Positions 27,618 to 37,745 are shown, numbered from the stretch's first letter. The stretch is 64,000 nt of DNA from Herminiimonas sp. KBW02 (GCF_003852535.1 NZ_QAJP01000006.1:1-64000), one strand, 5' to 3'. The notes: generated from the letters alone by a model not told the origin. Made by a program: numbers and translations.

Positions 27618-28784
27618 ATGCAAGGATTTAAAAAAATAACGATAGCAGCAGCAATGGGGACAAGCTTGCTGATGGCTGGCTGCGGCGATAAGGCCGCATC
27701 GACACAGGAAGCACAGGAAGCACGCGCAGCCGTATCTGCGGTAAAAAATTCCATCGACTCCTTACGTTATCCGCACGGTGCGCCGCAGCTGTCCATGATA
27801 GAAGCGCAAGTCATCCCTGCCTCCCCTGTGCCGCTGGGCGATCAGTTGAGCGCACACCTGGTCTATGACGAAGATGTCACGGCACGCATAGGCGTCGCCA
27901 TCTCCGGTCGCATCGTTGCCCTCAAGGCAGAACCGGGCACCGTTGTAAAAGCCGGCCAGGTATTGGCAGAAATCGATTCGCCTGATGTCGGCACTGCATA
28001 TGCAGATATCAACAAAGCCAAGGCCGATCTCGATCACAAACGCCGCGTCTACGAACGAGCGAAAGATTTGGGTGAGGGCGAAGCCATTGCCGCCAAGGAT
28101 GTCGAAAACGCACTGGCAGACTACGTTCAAGCCCAGGCGGAAACCGGACGCGCAGAGCTGCGTCTGAAAAATCTCAACCCGAATGGCCTGGTCGTTCGCG
28201 GCCAACGCATCAGCCTGGTCAGCCCTATGAATGGCGTGGTCACCGAACGTACCGCAACCCCGGCGCTGGAAGTCAGCCCGGGCATGTCTTCCCCGTTGTT
28301 CGTCGTCACTGATCCGAAGCGCCTGTGGCTGATGATAGACGTGCCGGAAAAATTATTGTCGCAAATCAAACTCGGCAGCACGGTATCCATCGAAAGCGAA
28401 GCCTATCCGAACGAACGTTTCGCAGCGAAAATTGTGCAACTTGGCCAGTCCGTTGATCCGAACTCGCGTCGTGTCACCGTCCGGGCACGCCTGAATAATC
28501 CAGACGGCAAACTGCTGCCGGAGATGTACGTCCGTGCTTCCGTGCAACAGGAAAGCGGCACCGGTGTCGCCGTTCCGAACAGCGCCATCATCACACGCGG
28601 CATTTACAGCTACGTCTATGTACAAAATGCACCCGGTGAGTTCCAGCAACGCAAGGTCAAGCTACTCACACGCGGCAGCGACATCAGCTATGTCGGTGAA
28701 GGTCTGAAAGGTTCGGAAAGCATCGTCATCAAGGGCGCCCTCTTACTCGACGCTGAATTGAATGTGAGCGATAACCATGATTGA
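27618..28784 (+). CDS. RND efflux membrane fusion lipoprotein (CzcB-like)
   Basis: A 388-residue periplasmic adaptor. The lipobox LLMAGC puts the lipid-bearing cysteine at C22. The biotinyl-lipoyl-like half motifs are VAISGRIVALKAEPGTVVKAGQVLAEIDSPD and the mirrored VSPMNGVVTERTATPALEVSPGM. A helical hairpin lies between them (about 135-190). The C-terminal beta-barrel and membrane-proximal part follow. No His- or Met-rich metal motif was seen. GAGGAAAC precedes the ATG. It overlaps the pump gene by 8 nt. It bridges the inner-membrane pump and the outer-membrane channel encoded next. Confidence 0.93.
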   Translation: MQGFKKITIAAAMGTSLLMAGCGDKAASTQEAQEARAAVSAVKNSIDSLRYPHGAPQLSMIEAQVIPASPVPLGDQLSAHLVYDEDVTARIGVAISGRIVALKAEPGTVVKAGQVLAEIDSPDVGTAYADINKAKADLDHKRRVYERAKDLGEGEAIAAKDVENALADYVQAQAETGRAELRLKNLNPNGLVVRGQRISLVSPMNGVVTERTATPALEVSPGMSSPLFVVTDPKRLWLMIDVPEKLLSQIKLGSTVSIESEAYPNERFAAKIVQLGQSVDPNSRRVTVRARLNNPDGKLLPEMYVRASVQQESGTGVAVPNSAIITRGIYSYVYVQNAPGEFQQRKVKLLTRGSDISYVGEGLKGSESIVIKGALLLDAELNVSDNHD

Positions 28785-31700
28785 TCGTCTCATCGTCTTC
28801 GCGATGACGCAGCGGATTTTTGTATTTGTCCTCATAGGTGCATTAATCGGTTTCGGCGGCTACGCATTATCCAATCTGCCGATTGAAGCCTTCCCTGATG
28901 TACAGGACGTACAAGTACGCGTCATCTCGCAATTGCCTGGCCAGGCGCCGGAAGACATGGAGCGCTCGGTCACCCTGCCGATCGAACGCGAGATGGCCGG
29001 CATCCCGCGCCTGACCAATGTGCGCTCGGTCACCATGACCGGCTTGTCCATCGTTACCCTCACTTTTGCCGAAGATACCGATAACTACTTTGCGCGCCAG
29101 CAGGTGACCGAAAAGCTTTCAACCGTCGACTTGCCGACCGGCGTGCAACCACAACTTGCCCCACTCTCAACTGCAGTCGGTGAAGTCTATCGCTACACAA
29201 TAGAAGCACCAGGCCTGACCGATACCGAAATCCGTACGCTGCAAGACTGGACCATACGTCCGGTGCTGCGCATGACACCCGGCGTCGCCGATGTGGTCAG
29301 CTTTGGCGGCGCGATCAAGGAATACCAGATCGAAGTCGACCCACTGGCCTTGCGCAAATATCAAATCACGCTGGATCAGCTTAGCCAGGCCGTCAACAAC
29401 GGCAATAGCAGCGCTGGCGGTGGCTTGTTGCGACAAGGTGACGCCTCGCTGGTGGTGCGCTCGGCCGGTCTGTTTGCCAACAGCGAAGACATCCGCAAAG
29501 TCGTCATCACCGCTCGTCAGGGTCGCGCCATTACGGTCGGTGATGTTGCCACCGTACGCTCCGGCGAGCGCCCTCGTTTCGGCATCGTTGCAACCGGCGA
29601 CAAGGACAGCATCGTCGAAGGCATCGTTTCAATGACCAAAGGCGGCAACCCGTCCAAGATCAATGCAGAGCTGAAAGAACGGATCGAGCAACTGCAACCT
29701 CGCTTGCCAGCCGGTGCCAAGATCATCCCGATTTATGACCGTACCGAACTGGTACGTCATACCGTCAGCACGGTTGCAGAAAACCTGATCATAGGCGCGC
29801 TGCTGGTCATCGCCGTCCTGGTGGTATTTCTGTCGAGCTGGGTCGCGGCGCTGATCGTGGCCACCGTGATTCCACTCTCACTGCTGTTCGCATTTATCCT
29901 GATGAATGCACGCGGCGTATCGGCCAATCTGATCTCACTGGGTGCAGTCGACTTCGGTATCATCATCGATAGCGCGGTCGTCATCGTCGAAGCATTGATG
30001 GTGCGCCTGGCAGTCAAAACGGTACACGATGCCAATCCGCATGATGCACGTTCGCATCGTCTGCAGGTTTTGTACAAAACCATGAAGGACATGTCGCATC
30101 CGGTGCTGTTTGCCAAAGCGATCATCATCCTGGCTTTCGTACCTATCTTTACCTTCCAGCGCGTAGAAGGAAAAATCTTCACGCCGGTAGCGCTGACGCT
30201 GACCTTTGCACTGATAGGCGCGGTCCTGCTGACCTTTACGCTCTTGCCTACGCTGCTGTCCTACGTCCTGCAAAAACGGACACTGGCAGAAAAGCACAAA
30301 CCCTGGCTGGAATGGCTGCAAGTACGTTATCACCGTATGCTCGACTTCACGATGAAAAATGCGGGCAAGACCTTGTGGATTTCTGCCATTCCGGTGGTTA
30401 TCGCCTTCCTGCTTGCGCCCCGATTAGGCAGTGAATTCATGCCCAAACTGGATGAAGGCAATATCTGGCTAACCATCACGCTACCAACTTCGGCCTCGCT
30501 GGAAACGACCAAGGATATCGAACGCCTGGTGCGCGCCAAATTGCAAAGCTATCCTGAAGTCGGGCGCATCATCACGCAGGCTGGTCGTCCCGATGACGGC
30601 TCCGATCCGAAAGGGCCGAACAACCTGGAAAGTCTGGTTGACCTGAAACCACGCAAGGAATGGCGTTATGGCAGCAAGGAAGAGCTGGTTGCCCATATGT
30701 CGGAAAACCTTGCGGCTATTCCCGGCATTACCACCAACTTCTCGCAAGTCATCCAGGACAACGTGGAAGAATCGCTGTCTGGTTTCCGCGGTGAAATCGT
30801 TGCCAAAATCAGTGGCAACAACCTCGACATTCTGGAAGACAAAGCGTCACAGGTCGTCAGCGTTGTGCAAGGCATACGCGGTGCAACTGACGTTGAAGCA
30901 ACCCGCATCGGCGGCCAGGCTGAAGTTGTCGTCACGCCGGATCGTACCAAGCTGGCGCGCTACGGCATCACCATCAATGACGTGAATACGCTGGTCACGC
31001 AAGCCATGTCCGGCGTGTCGGTCACCAATTTGTACAAAGAGGACAAACGCTTTGATGTCGTCGTCCGCATCAGCGAAAAAAATCGCAACAGCATCGACGC
31101 CATCGGCAACCTGCAACTCGCAGTACCAGGCACCCAGGTCGGCAATGGCCCGGGCACCATCTCCCTCAGTGAGGTCGCAACCATCGAAGTGCGTCAGGGC
31201 GCATCGCGCATCCTGCGTGAATCCGGTTCGCGTAGCGTGATTGTGAAGATGAATCTGCTGGGCCGCGACCAGGGTAGCTTCGTTGAAGAAGCGCAACGCG
31301 CAGTGGCCGAACAAGTCAGCCTGCCGCCGGGTTACGACCTGAGCTGGGGCGGTCAGTTCGAAAATTCGCAACGCGCGGCGAAACGCCTGATGGTCATCAT
31401 CCCGCTGACCATCTTCCTGATCTTCTCGCTACTGTTCTGGGCCTTCCGTTCAGTACGTCTGGCCAGTCTGGTTATCGGCATGGTGCCATTCACGCTGATC
31501 GGCGGCCTGGCGGCGCTGGGCTTGTCCGGCTTGCACTTGTCGGTATCCGCCGCGGTCGGCTTCATCGCCGTCGCTGGTATCTCGGTACAGAACGGCGTGA
31601 TCATGGTGGAAGAAGTCTTGTTGCGCGTACGTGAAGGTGCGGCGGTAACCGAAGCCATCGTACAGGGTGCGGTAGTACGTCTGCGCCCTATCCTGATGAC

Positions 31701-31923
31701 AGCTTTAATGGCTGGCCTCGGCTTGCTGCCAGCGGCTCTGTCACGCGGTATCGGTAGCGAAACACAACGTCCGTTTGCATGCGTCATCGTCGGCGGCGTC
31801 ATTACAGGCACAATCTTCACCTTGTTGATCCTGCCTGTCGCCATCCGTCGTTTTGCCAACTTCACTGAAAACGAAGACAGCAAAGACGAATTGCCCGCCG
31901 GCCCAAGCGCCACCGCGAGCTAG
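28777..31923 (+). CDS. RND efflux pump, heavy-metal (CzcA) type
   Basis: A 1048-residue proton-driven exporter with 12 membrane spans and two large periplasmic loops. The N-terminus MIDRLIVFAMTQRIFVFVL and NLPIEAFPDVQDVQV are HME-family signs. The fourth-span motif DFGIIIDSAVVIVEAL (about 392-407) holds the proton-relay aspartates and resembles the CzcA DFG...D pattern, although the usual VEN is VEA here. Substrate is probably a divalent cation, but an organic substrate is not excluded. It overlaps the fusion protein gene by 8 nt, and the outer-membrane gene follows at once. Confidence 0.9.
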   Translation: MIDRLIVFAMTQRIFVFVLIGALIGFGGYALSNLPIEAFPDVQDVQVRVISQLPGQAPEDMERSVTLPIEREMAGIPRLTNVRSVTMTGLSIVTLTFAEDTDNYFARQQVTEKLSTVDLPTGVQPQLAPLSTAVGEVYRYTIEAPGLTDTEIRTLQDWTIRPVLRMTPGVADVVSFGGAIKEYQIEVDPLALRKYQITLDQLSQAVNNGNSSAGGGLLRQGDASLVVRSAGLFANSEDIRKVVITARQGRAITVGDVATVRSGERPRFGIVATGDKDSIVEGIVSMTKGGNPSKINAELKERIEQLQPRLPAGAKIIPIYDRTELVRHTVSTVAENLIIGALLVIAVLVVFLSSWVAALIVATVIPLSLLFAFILMNARGVSANLISLGAVDFGIIIDSAVVIVEALMVRLAVKTVHDANPHDARSHRLQVLYKTMKDMSHPVLFAKAIIILAFVPIFTFQRVEGKIFTPVALTLTFALIGAVLLTFTLLPTLLSYVLQKRTLAEKHKPWLEWLQVRYHRMLDFTMKNAGKTLWISAIPVVIAFLLAPRLGSEFMPKLDEGNIWLTITLPTSASLETTKDIERLVRAKLQSYPEVGRIITQAGRPDDGSDPKGPNNLESLVDLKPRKEWRYGSKEELVAHMSENLAAIPGITTNFSQVIQDNVEESLSGFRGEIVAKISGNNLDILEDKASQVVSVVQGIRGATDVEATRIGGQAEVVVTPDRTKLARYGITINDVNTLVTQAMSGVSVTNLYKEDKRFDVVVRISEKNRNSIDAIGNLQLAVPGTQVGNGPGTISLSEVATIEVRQGASRILRESGSRSVIVKMNLLGRDQGSFVEEAQRAVAEQVSLPPGYDLSWGGQFENSQRAAKRLMVIIPLTIFLIFSLLFWAFRSVRLASLVIGMVPFTLIGGLAALGLSGLHLSVSAAVGFIAVAGISVQNGVIMVEEVLLRVREGAAVTEAIVQGAVVRLRPILMTALMAGLGLLPAALSRGIGSETQRPFACVIVGGVITGTIFTLLILPVAIRRFANFTENEDSKDELPAGPSATAS

Positions 31924-31931
31924 GAGTAACC

Positions 31932-33536
31932 ATGAAAAAAATGAATAAGGCTTTCTACTCCATCACCAGCGCAACCACAGCAAGCGCAGTATTGCTGCTG
32001 AGTGGTTGCGCCGTCGGCCCCGACTATAAACGGCCGGAGCTGACGCCATCGCAAGCGTTCTCGCCTAAACCACTGCCAGAGAGCACCACCACTGCGCCAG
32101 TCAGTGGCGGCAATGCTCAGCGCTTTGTCGTAGCGCAAGATATCCAGGCAGACTGGTGGAAGCTATTCCGCTCACCGCAATTGAACGCGCTGATCGAAAA
32201 AGCCTTTGCCGCCAATCCAAGCATAGAGTCAGCACAAGCTGCATTGCGTGTGGCGCAGGAAAACGTCTACGCGCAACAAGGCTTCTTCTTCCCCAGCCTG
32301 AGTGCCGGATACTCACCTTCCCGTACCAAGATCGCCGGCAACCTCGGCGGCAATTCACCGGGCGTACAAGGCAATGGCAGGGATATCAGTACCGTCGCCA
32401 ATCCATCGGCGGCACAAGGCGGCAAAGCACCGTTCAATGCACCGGTGATCTATAACTTCCACACCACACAGCTGACGGTAGGCTTTACGCCGGACGTGTT
32501 CGGTGCAAATCGTCGACAAGTGGAAACACTGGAGGCTCAAGCCAAATATCAAAAGCTGCAACTCGAAGCGGCCTATATCACGCTCGCTTCGAATGTCACT
32601 GCAGCCGCGATACAGGAAGCCTTGCTGCGCGAACAAATCGGCATCCTGCAAACCATCATCGCTTCGAATGAAAAATCGGTAGAAATCGTCGAACGTCAGT
32701 TCAAGGCTGGTTATGCATCACGCCTCGACCTGAGCCTGCAACAAACCACCTTGTTGCAAGCGAAAGAGCAACTACCGCCTTTGCAAAAGCAATTTGAGCA
32801 AACCCGCAACCTGTTACGTGCACTGGCTGGCGGCATGCAGGATAGCGACTTGCCTGAATCCTTCGACCTCGCTTCACTGCAGTTGCCGGAAGACTTGCCT
32901 TTGAGCCTGCCGTCACAAGTCATCGATCAGCGTCCGGACGTACGTGCAGCGGAAGAGCAATTGCATGCAGCAAGTGCGCAAATCGGCGTCGCGCTGGCGA
33001 ATCGCTTGCCGCAATTCTCGATAGATGGCACATGGGGTGGCGCAGCCAGCAAGTTCAGCCAGATGTTCTGGAACTCAGGTCGTTTCTTTGAACTCGCTGC
33101 GAATATCTCCATGCCTTTGCTCGATGGCGGCGTCCTGCGCCATCGTCAACGCGCGGCAGAAGAGTCATACAAGCAAGCGGCGGCGCAGTACAAGGAAACC
33201 GTCATCACCGCCTTCCAGAACGTGGCTGACACCCTGCATGCGATCCATGCAGATGCGGAAGCGCTGAAGGCAAGTGCGGCACTGGCAGAAACCGCCAAGA
33301 CCACGCTGACCCTGACGCAAAAACAGCATGCGCGTGGCTACATTGATCGCGTCGTCCTGATCAATGCGGAGCAAGGATATCGTCAGGCGTCATTGAACGT
33401 TGCGCAGGCACGAGCGGTGCGCCTGGGTGATACCGCAGCACTGTTCCAGGCACTGGGCGGCGGCTGGTGGCACCGTGTCGATAAGAATAAAACTGCAGCA
33501 CTGGAACCGGCGCTGGCGAATAAAACCACTGACTGA
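31932..33536 (+). CDS. Outer membrane efflux lipoprotein (NodT/OprM type)
   Basis: A 534-residue TolC-like channel. The lipobox LLLSGC puts the lipid anchor at C26, and CAVGPDYKRPELTPS is the classic NodT-family start. Two tandem OEP domains contain long coiled coils (ALRVAQENVYAQQGFFFPS; VIDQRPDVRAAEEQLHAASAQIG). The ribosome-binding site AGGAG overlaps the pump stop codon, so translation is coupled. It completes the three-part efflux system and is followed by a strong terminator. Confidence 0.93.
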   Translation: MKKMNKAFYSITSATTASAVLLLSGCAVGPDYKRPELTPSQAFSPKPLPESTTTAPVSGGNAQRFVVAQDIQADWWKLFRSPQLNALIEKAFAANPSIESAQAALRVAQENVYAQQGFFFPSLSAGYSPSRTKIAGNLGGNSPGVQGNGRDISTVANPSAAQGGKAPFNAPVIYNFHTTQLTVGFTPDVFGANRRQVETLEAQAKYQKLQLEAAYITLASNVTAAAIQEALLREQIGILQTIIASNEKSVEIVERQFKAGYASRLDLSLQQTTLLQAKEQLPPLQKQFEQTRNLLRALAGGMQDSDLPESFDLASLQLPEDLPLSLPSQVIDQRPDVRAAEEQLHAASAQIGVALANRLPQFSIDGTWGGAASKFSQMFWNSGRFFELAANISMPLLDGGVLRHRQRAAEESYKQAAAQYKETVITAFQNVADTLHAIHADAEALKASAALAETAKTTLTLTQKQHARGYIDRVVLINAEQGYRQASLNVAQARAVRLGDTAALFQALGGGWWHRVDKNKTAALEPALANKTTD

Positions 33537-33560
33537 TAATTCAGACACAAGCGTTAAAGA

Positions 33561-33597
33561 AAAAAGGCAGTACGGCATCACGCTGTACTGCCTTTTT
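33561..33597. terminator. Terminator between the efflux operon and the DUF3025 gene
   Basis: Perfect 13-bp stem AAAAAGGCAGTAC (33561-33573) with its complement at 33585-33597 and an 11-nt loop. It serves converging transcripts from both sides. Confidence 0.92.
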
Positions 33598-34391
33598 TAA
33601 TTTTTGCGCTTAGGTCGGAACACCGTCGTATCGCGATAAAAATCGCCATCCTGATCCGGCCACCACCCGGGCACGCCCAACATCTGCAGAGGTGAAAAGT
33701 TTGCAGTCGTCAAACCCTGGGCCAATTGCTGCGCCACGATCTGATCCACCCATGCACATTGTTCGGTCAGAGCCAGGTCAGCCGGTGGACATGCATGCGC
33801 CACTATCCAGGTATGACCAGTAATCGCCTTGTACGGCTGCACCAGTTTTTCCATCAAGGCATGACCGAATAAATACACGCGGCTATCGCGCTCGAATTCA
33901 TCACGACGTGTCACGAATACTTCTTCCCATGCATGCTCACGCAAGGCATGCATCAAACCATCATTGGCGCTGACCAGCAACACGGCATTTTCATCAAAGA
34001 TAGTCGCGGCATCACGTACCTTGCCGCGCGGTGCGATTGCATTCACTGACGCGGAACGCTCAATCTCACGCGCCTGCAATAAATTCAGCTGTACTTTGAT
34101 TTGCGGGAAAGTAAGCCAGACCAGTGCATTAAAAAAATCATGCAAGTTATCCCGGGTCGGGACATGGCCAGTCTGGCTGATGTGTGCTTCATACGCGGTA
34201 TCGGCTGGTAATTCGGCCTGCGGTACAAAGCGTATTGGTAAATCGCGATGATTCCGCAGGCCCAGTTCCGTCGCACGCCGATTCAACTCCTGTTGCCAGT
34301 TGTCTGCACGCGCCAACTCTTCACCGACGGCACGTACACAGGACAACCATGGGCGCGACCAGTCTATGCCAGACAGGAAGGAGGCGCTCAT
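33597..34391 (-). CDS. DUF3025 family protein
   Basis: A 264-residue protein of unknown function that is widespread in beta- and gamma-proteobacteria. Family signs are IRFVPQAELPADTAYEAHISQTGHVPTRDNLHDFFNALVWLTFPQIK, DENAVLLVS and the C-terminal LQMLGVPGWWPDQDGDFYRDTTVFRPKRK. No signal peptide or membrane span, so it is probably cytoplasmic. Its stop abuts a bidirectional terminator. It lies 48 nt downstream of pyrC and may be in the same transcript. Confidence 0.85.
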   Translation of the reverse strand: MSASFLSGIDWSRPWLSCVRAVGEELARADNWQQELNRRATELGLRNHRDLPIRFVPQAELPADTAYEAHISQTGHVPTRDNLHDFFNALVWLTFPQIKVQLNLLQAREIERSASVNAIAPRGKVRDAATIFDENAVLLVSANDGLMHALREHAWEEVFVTRRDEFERDSRVYLFGHALMEKLVQPYKAITGHTWIVAHACPPADLALTEQCAWVDQIVAQQLAQGLTTANFSPLQMLGVPGWWPDQDGDFYRDTTVFRPKRKN

Positions 34392-34439
34392 GGCTGCATC
34401 AGCGCGCCATCATCTGCAAACATACTTAAGCAGAGATGT

Positions 34440-35498
34440 TCAGACAAATTTCCAGCCTATGGTTTCGCCACCATTCAAAGGTACCAATGTCGTATTACCC
34501 AGCGGGACCTCGGCCGGGATTTGCCATTCTTCGCGTTGCAGGGTGATGGTGCCGGTATTGCGCGGCAAGTTGTAGAAGTCAGGGCCGTTGAAGCTGGCGA
34601 ATTGCTCCAGCTTATCCAGTGCATCAGCCTGGTCAAAAGCCTGTGTATACAGTTCCATCGCATGCAAGGCGGTATAGCAACCGGCGCAGCCGCAAGCATG
34701 TTCTTTCAAACCCTTGGCGTGTGGTGCCGAGTCGGTACCGAGGAAGAACTTCTTGCTGCCGGAAATCGCTGCCGCCACCAAAGCCTGGCGATGCAATTCA
34801 CGCTTCAATACCGGCAGGCAGTAGTAGTGCGGGCGGATACCGCCCTTGAACAATTCATTGCGGTTGTACAGCAAGTGATGTGCGGTAATCGTCGCACCGA
34901 CGTGAGCATCCGCTTCCGCTACATACTGCGCCGCATCCTTGGTAGTGATGTGCTCAAACACTACTTTCAGTTCCGGCATATCACGACGCAAAGGTTTCAT
35001 CACGCGATCAATGAATACGGCTTCACGATCAAAGATATCGATGGCAGGATCCGTCACTTCGCCATGCACCAGGAAAGGCATGCCGACCTTCTGCATCATT
35101 TCCAGGGTTTTATAGCACTTGGCCAGGTCGCTGACGCCAGCATCCGAATTGGTGGTGGCACCCGCCGGGTACAGTTTCACCGCATGCACGACGCCGCTTT
35201 CCTTCGCGCGCTGGATTTCTTCCGGCGGCGTATTGTCGGTCAGGTACAGCACCATCAACGGCTCGAATTGCATGCCGGCAGGCAAGGCCGCCAGGATACG
35301 GTCACGATAGGCGATGGCCTGCGCTGTTGTGGTGACCGGCGGCTTCAGGTTAGGCATGACGATGGCGCGGGCGAACTGGCGCGCGGTGTCGGGCAGGACC
35401 GAAGCGATCGTTGCGCCATCGCGCAAATGCAGATGCCAGTCGTCTGGACGGGTGATGGTGATGCTGGAAGGGCGATTTGTAGCGGTTTGTGTGGTCAT
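34440..35498 (-). CDS. pyrC: Dihydroorotase (type II)
   Basis: Zinc amidohydrolase that closes the dihydroorotate ring in pyrimidine synthesis. It is 352 residues. Metal-ligand histidines are in [11 protein letters not shown] (H22, H24). The carboxylated lysine is in [19 protein letters not shown]. Further ligands are in [11 protein letters not shown] and [11 protein letters not shown], and the catalytic aspartate is in [14 protein letters not shown]. This is the shorter E. coli PyrC class. A terminator for the glt operon lies just upstream. Confidence 0.96.
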   Translation of the reverse strand: MTTQTATNRPSSITITRPDDWHLHLRDGATIASVLPDTARQFARAIVMPNLKPPVTTTAQAIAYRDRILAALPAGMQFEPLMVLYLTDNTPPEEIQRAKESGVVHAVKLYPAGATTNSDAGVSDLAKCYKTLEMMQKVGMPFLVHGEVTDPAIDIFDREAVFIDRVMKPLRRDMPELKVVFEHITTKDAAQYVAEADAHVGATITAHHLLYNRNELFKGGIRPHYYCLPVLKRELHRQALVAAAISGSKKFFLGTDSAPHAKGLKEHACGCAGCYTALHAMELYTQAFDQADALDKLEQFASFNGPDFYNLPRNTGTITLQREEWQIPAEVPLGNTTLVPLNGGETIGWKFV

Positions 35499-35543
35499 GG
35501 CGGCTCTTTCTTGGGACTGCCGCTATTTTACCCGTTCGCCCCG

Positions 35544-35578
35544 AAAAAAAGCCGCCCCGACCATATGGCGGGACGGCT
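35544..35578 (-). terminator. Terminator of the gltIJKL operon
   Basis: On the minus strand AGCCGTCCCG pairs with CGGGGCGGCT (plus positions 35569-35578 and 35550-35559, one wobble), followed by seven T residues. It lies 21 nt after the gltL stop and before the pyrC start. Confidence 0.88.
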
Positions 35579-35598
35579 GATATGGCAAAAATACGATA

Positions 35599-36324
35599 TC
35601 AGTGAATGATTTTGGCCAGGAAATCACGCGCCCGATCCGAGCGGGTCGTGCCAAAAAACTCATCTTTTGTGCAATCTTCAACTATCAGGCCCTTGTCCAT
35701 GAAGATCACGCGGTTCGCCACTTTCTTGGCGAAGCCCATTTCATGTGTCACCACCATCATGGTCATGCCTTCCTGTGCCAGGCCCACCATCACGTCCAGC
35801 ACCTCGTTAATCATTTCCGGATCCAGCGCCGAAGTCGGTTCATCGAACAGCATGGCTATCGGGTCCATCGACAGCGCACGTGCAATCGCCACCCGCTGTT
35901 GCTGACCGCCGGATAGCTGCCCCGGGAATTTATCCTTGTGCGCAATCAGGCCGACGCGATCAAGGTACTTCAGGCCGCGCTCAGTCGCATCTGGCAAGCT
36001 GCGCTTCAATACCTTGACCTGTGCCAGCGTCAGGTTTTCGCTGATGGACAAATGCGGAAATAACTCAAAATTCTGAAACACCATGCCTATGCGCGAACGC
36101 AGGCCGGACAGATTGGTTTTAGGATCGCCAACCGAAATGCCATCCACCGTAATGCTGCCCTGCTGGAACGGTTCCAGGCCGTTGACGGTTTTGATCAGTG
36201 TGGACTTGCCGGAACCGGACGGACCGCACACCACCACCACATCGCCTTTGGCAACCTGGGTCGTACAATCGGTCAACACCTGGAAATTCCCGTACCACTT
36301 GCTCACGTTGTCCATAGCTATCAT
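35599..36324 (-). CDS. gltL: Glutamate/aspartate ABC importer, ATPase
   Basis: Cytoplasmic ATP-binding subunit of a polar amino-acid importer. From the ATG at 36324 (MIAMDNVSKWYGNFQVL) it has 241 residues, the normal GltL/GlnQ length. Walker A is GPSGSGKST at about 34-42, the signature is LSGGQQQRVAIARAL, and Walker B ends MLFDEPTSALD. It ends with VIFMDKGLIVED. An AAGGAC ribosome-binding site lies before it. Last gene of gltI-J-K-L. Confidence 0.95.
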   Translation of the reverse strand: MIAMDNVSKWYGNFQVLTDCTTQVAKGDVVVVCGPSGSGKSTLIKTVNGLEPFQQGSITVDGISVGDPKTNLSGLRSRIGMVFQNFELFPHLSISENLTLAQVKVLKRSLPDATERGLKYLDRVGLIAHKDKFPGQLSGGQQQRVAIARALSMDPIAMLFDEPTSALDPEMINEVLDVMVGLAQEGMTMMVVTHEMGFAKKVANRVIFMDKGLIVEDCTKDEFFGTTRSDRARDFLAKIIH

Positions 36325-36334
36325 GTTTTTGTCC

Positions 36335-37021
36335 TTATCGAATGATGGCAAACCGTTTTTGCAGCTGCTTGACCAGCGTCGATAGTGCAAAGCTGAGCAC
36401 GAAATATACGACGGCGACAAACAGGTACATCTCAACTACACGACTGTCCCGCTGCGCAACCTTGACCGCAGCACCGACAAAGTCAGTCACATTCAGCAGT
36501 GATACCAGCGACACGTCCTGGAACAGCACGATGGTTTGCGTCAGCAAGATCGGCAGCATGTTGCGGAAAGCTTGCGGCAGGATCACCAATTGCATCGATT
36601 GCTTATACGTCAGTCCCAGTGCGTAACCTGCATTCACCTGCCCTTTGGAAATGCTTTGTATGCCAGCGCGCATGATTTCGCAAAAGTAAGCCGCTTCAAA
36701 CATGATGAAGGTGATGTAGGCCGAGCGATCCGCACCCAGCTGCACCGGCCGTTCCGCACCTGTGATCTGTTGCAGGACGATAGGCATCAGGAAGTAAAAC
36801 CAAAAAATTACCAGCAGCAATGGAATCGAACGCATCAGGTTCACATACGCCGCAGCGATCAGGGCCAAGGTCTTATTGCTGGACAGGCGTGCCATCGCCA
36901 GCAATGTGCCGAAGGCGACGCCGCCCAATGCCGCGACCACCGTCAGTTGCAGCGTGTATTGCAGGCCCGACAGCAAATACGGCCATGTGCGCGCAATGAT
37001 TTCAAAATCAAGATCACCCAT
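36335..37021 (-). CDS. gltK: Glutamate/aspartate ABC importer, permease GltK
   Basis: Inner-membrane permease of the His/Glu/Gln/Arg class, 228 residues from the ATG at 37021 (MGDLDFEIIARTWPYLLSGL). The EAA loop is visible in VNAGYALGLTYKQSMQLVILPQAFRNMLPILL. Several spans are present, and NLMRSIPLLLVIFWFYF is the family's R-x-x-P-L-L motif. It overlaps gltJ by 8 nt, so it is translationally coupled, and it pairs with GltJ as a heterodimer. Confidence 0.93.
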   Translation of the reverse strand: MGDLDFEIIARTWPYLLSGLQYTLQLTVVAALGGVAFGTLLAMARLSSNKTLALIAAAYVNLMRSIPLLLVIFWFYFLMPIVLQQITGAERPVQLGADRSAYITFIMFEAAYFCEIMRAGIQSISKGQVNAGYALGLTYKQSMQLVILPQAFRNMLPILLTQTIVLFQDVSLVSLLNVTDFVGAAVKVAQRDSRVVEMYLFVAVVYFVLSFALSTLVKQLQKRFAIIR

Positions 37022-37745
37022 GTTTGCCTCCTGCGATGTAGCCAGGAACGGCAAGGCGACGTTCGATCAAAGCCATCAGACGATTGGCCGTCATCGCAAT
37101 GACCACGTAGATCAGGGTGGCAGCAGCGAAGGCTTCGAAGTAACGGAAGGTCATCTCACCCATCTCCCGCGTACGGAAGAAGAGTTCAACCAGGCCGATC
37201 GAATACGCGACCGCAGTATTCTTGATCAGGTTCATCAACTCGGAAGTCAGCGGCGGAATGATGATCCGATAAGCCATGGGCAGCAGCACATAGCGATATG
37301 TCTGCGAGGTGGTCAAACCCAGCGCATAACCTGCATTGCGCTGGCCACGCGGCAAGGCCTGAATACCGGAGCGCACTTGCTCGGCGATCCGCGATGAAGT
37401 GAAGAAGCCGAGACACACGACCGCCGTCACGAATTGATGCTCGGTCGGATCGAGCGTAATCACCCACGCCTTCACCGCCGGTACGATGCCCGGTATCACG
37501 AAGTACCAGACGAAGAATTGCACCAGCAAAGGAATGTTGCGGAACAGTTCGACGTAGGCACCACCCAGACGTACCAGCCAGCGCTTCTCGCTGGTACGTG
37601 CGACGCCCACTATCGAACCAACCACAAAGGCGAATATCCATGCGAACAAAGCCACGGCCAGGGTCCAGCTCAACCCTGACAGCAAGCTTTCTATCCATGT
37701 GCCGTCGCCATCAGGCACCTGCTCCAGAAAAATTCCTAGATCCAT
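37014..37745 (-). CDS. gltJ: Glutamate/aspartate ABC importer, permease GltJ
   Basis: A 243-residue inner-membrane permease. Markers are SLLSGLSWTLAVALFAWIFAFVVGSIVGVART, ELFRNIPLLVQFFVWYFVIPG and the EAA loop QRNAGYALGLTTSQTYRYVLLPMAYRIIIPPL. It begins 66 nt after gltI and overlaps gltK. The amino-acid substrate is assigned from the GltJ-like sequence and operon order, and aspartate versus glutamate cannot be separated here. Confidence 0.93.
   Translation of the reverse strand: MDLGIFLEQVPDGDGTWIESLLSGLSWTLAVALFAWIFAFVVGSIVGVARTSEKRWLVRLGGAYVELFRNIPLLVQFFVWYFVIPGIVPAVKAWVITLDPTEHQFVTAVVCLGFFTSSRIAEQVRSGIQALPRGQRNAGYALGLTTSQTYRYVLLPMAYRIIIPPLTSELMNLIKNTAVAYSIGLVELFFRTREMGEMTFRYFEAFAAATLIYVVIAMTANRLMALIERRLAVPGYIAGGKHG

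Noticed and set aside
34248-35609. 453-residue plus-strand ORF across pyrC
   Set aside because: Antisense to pyrC, which has all catalytic residues; no family signs.
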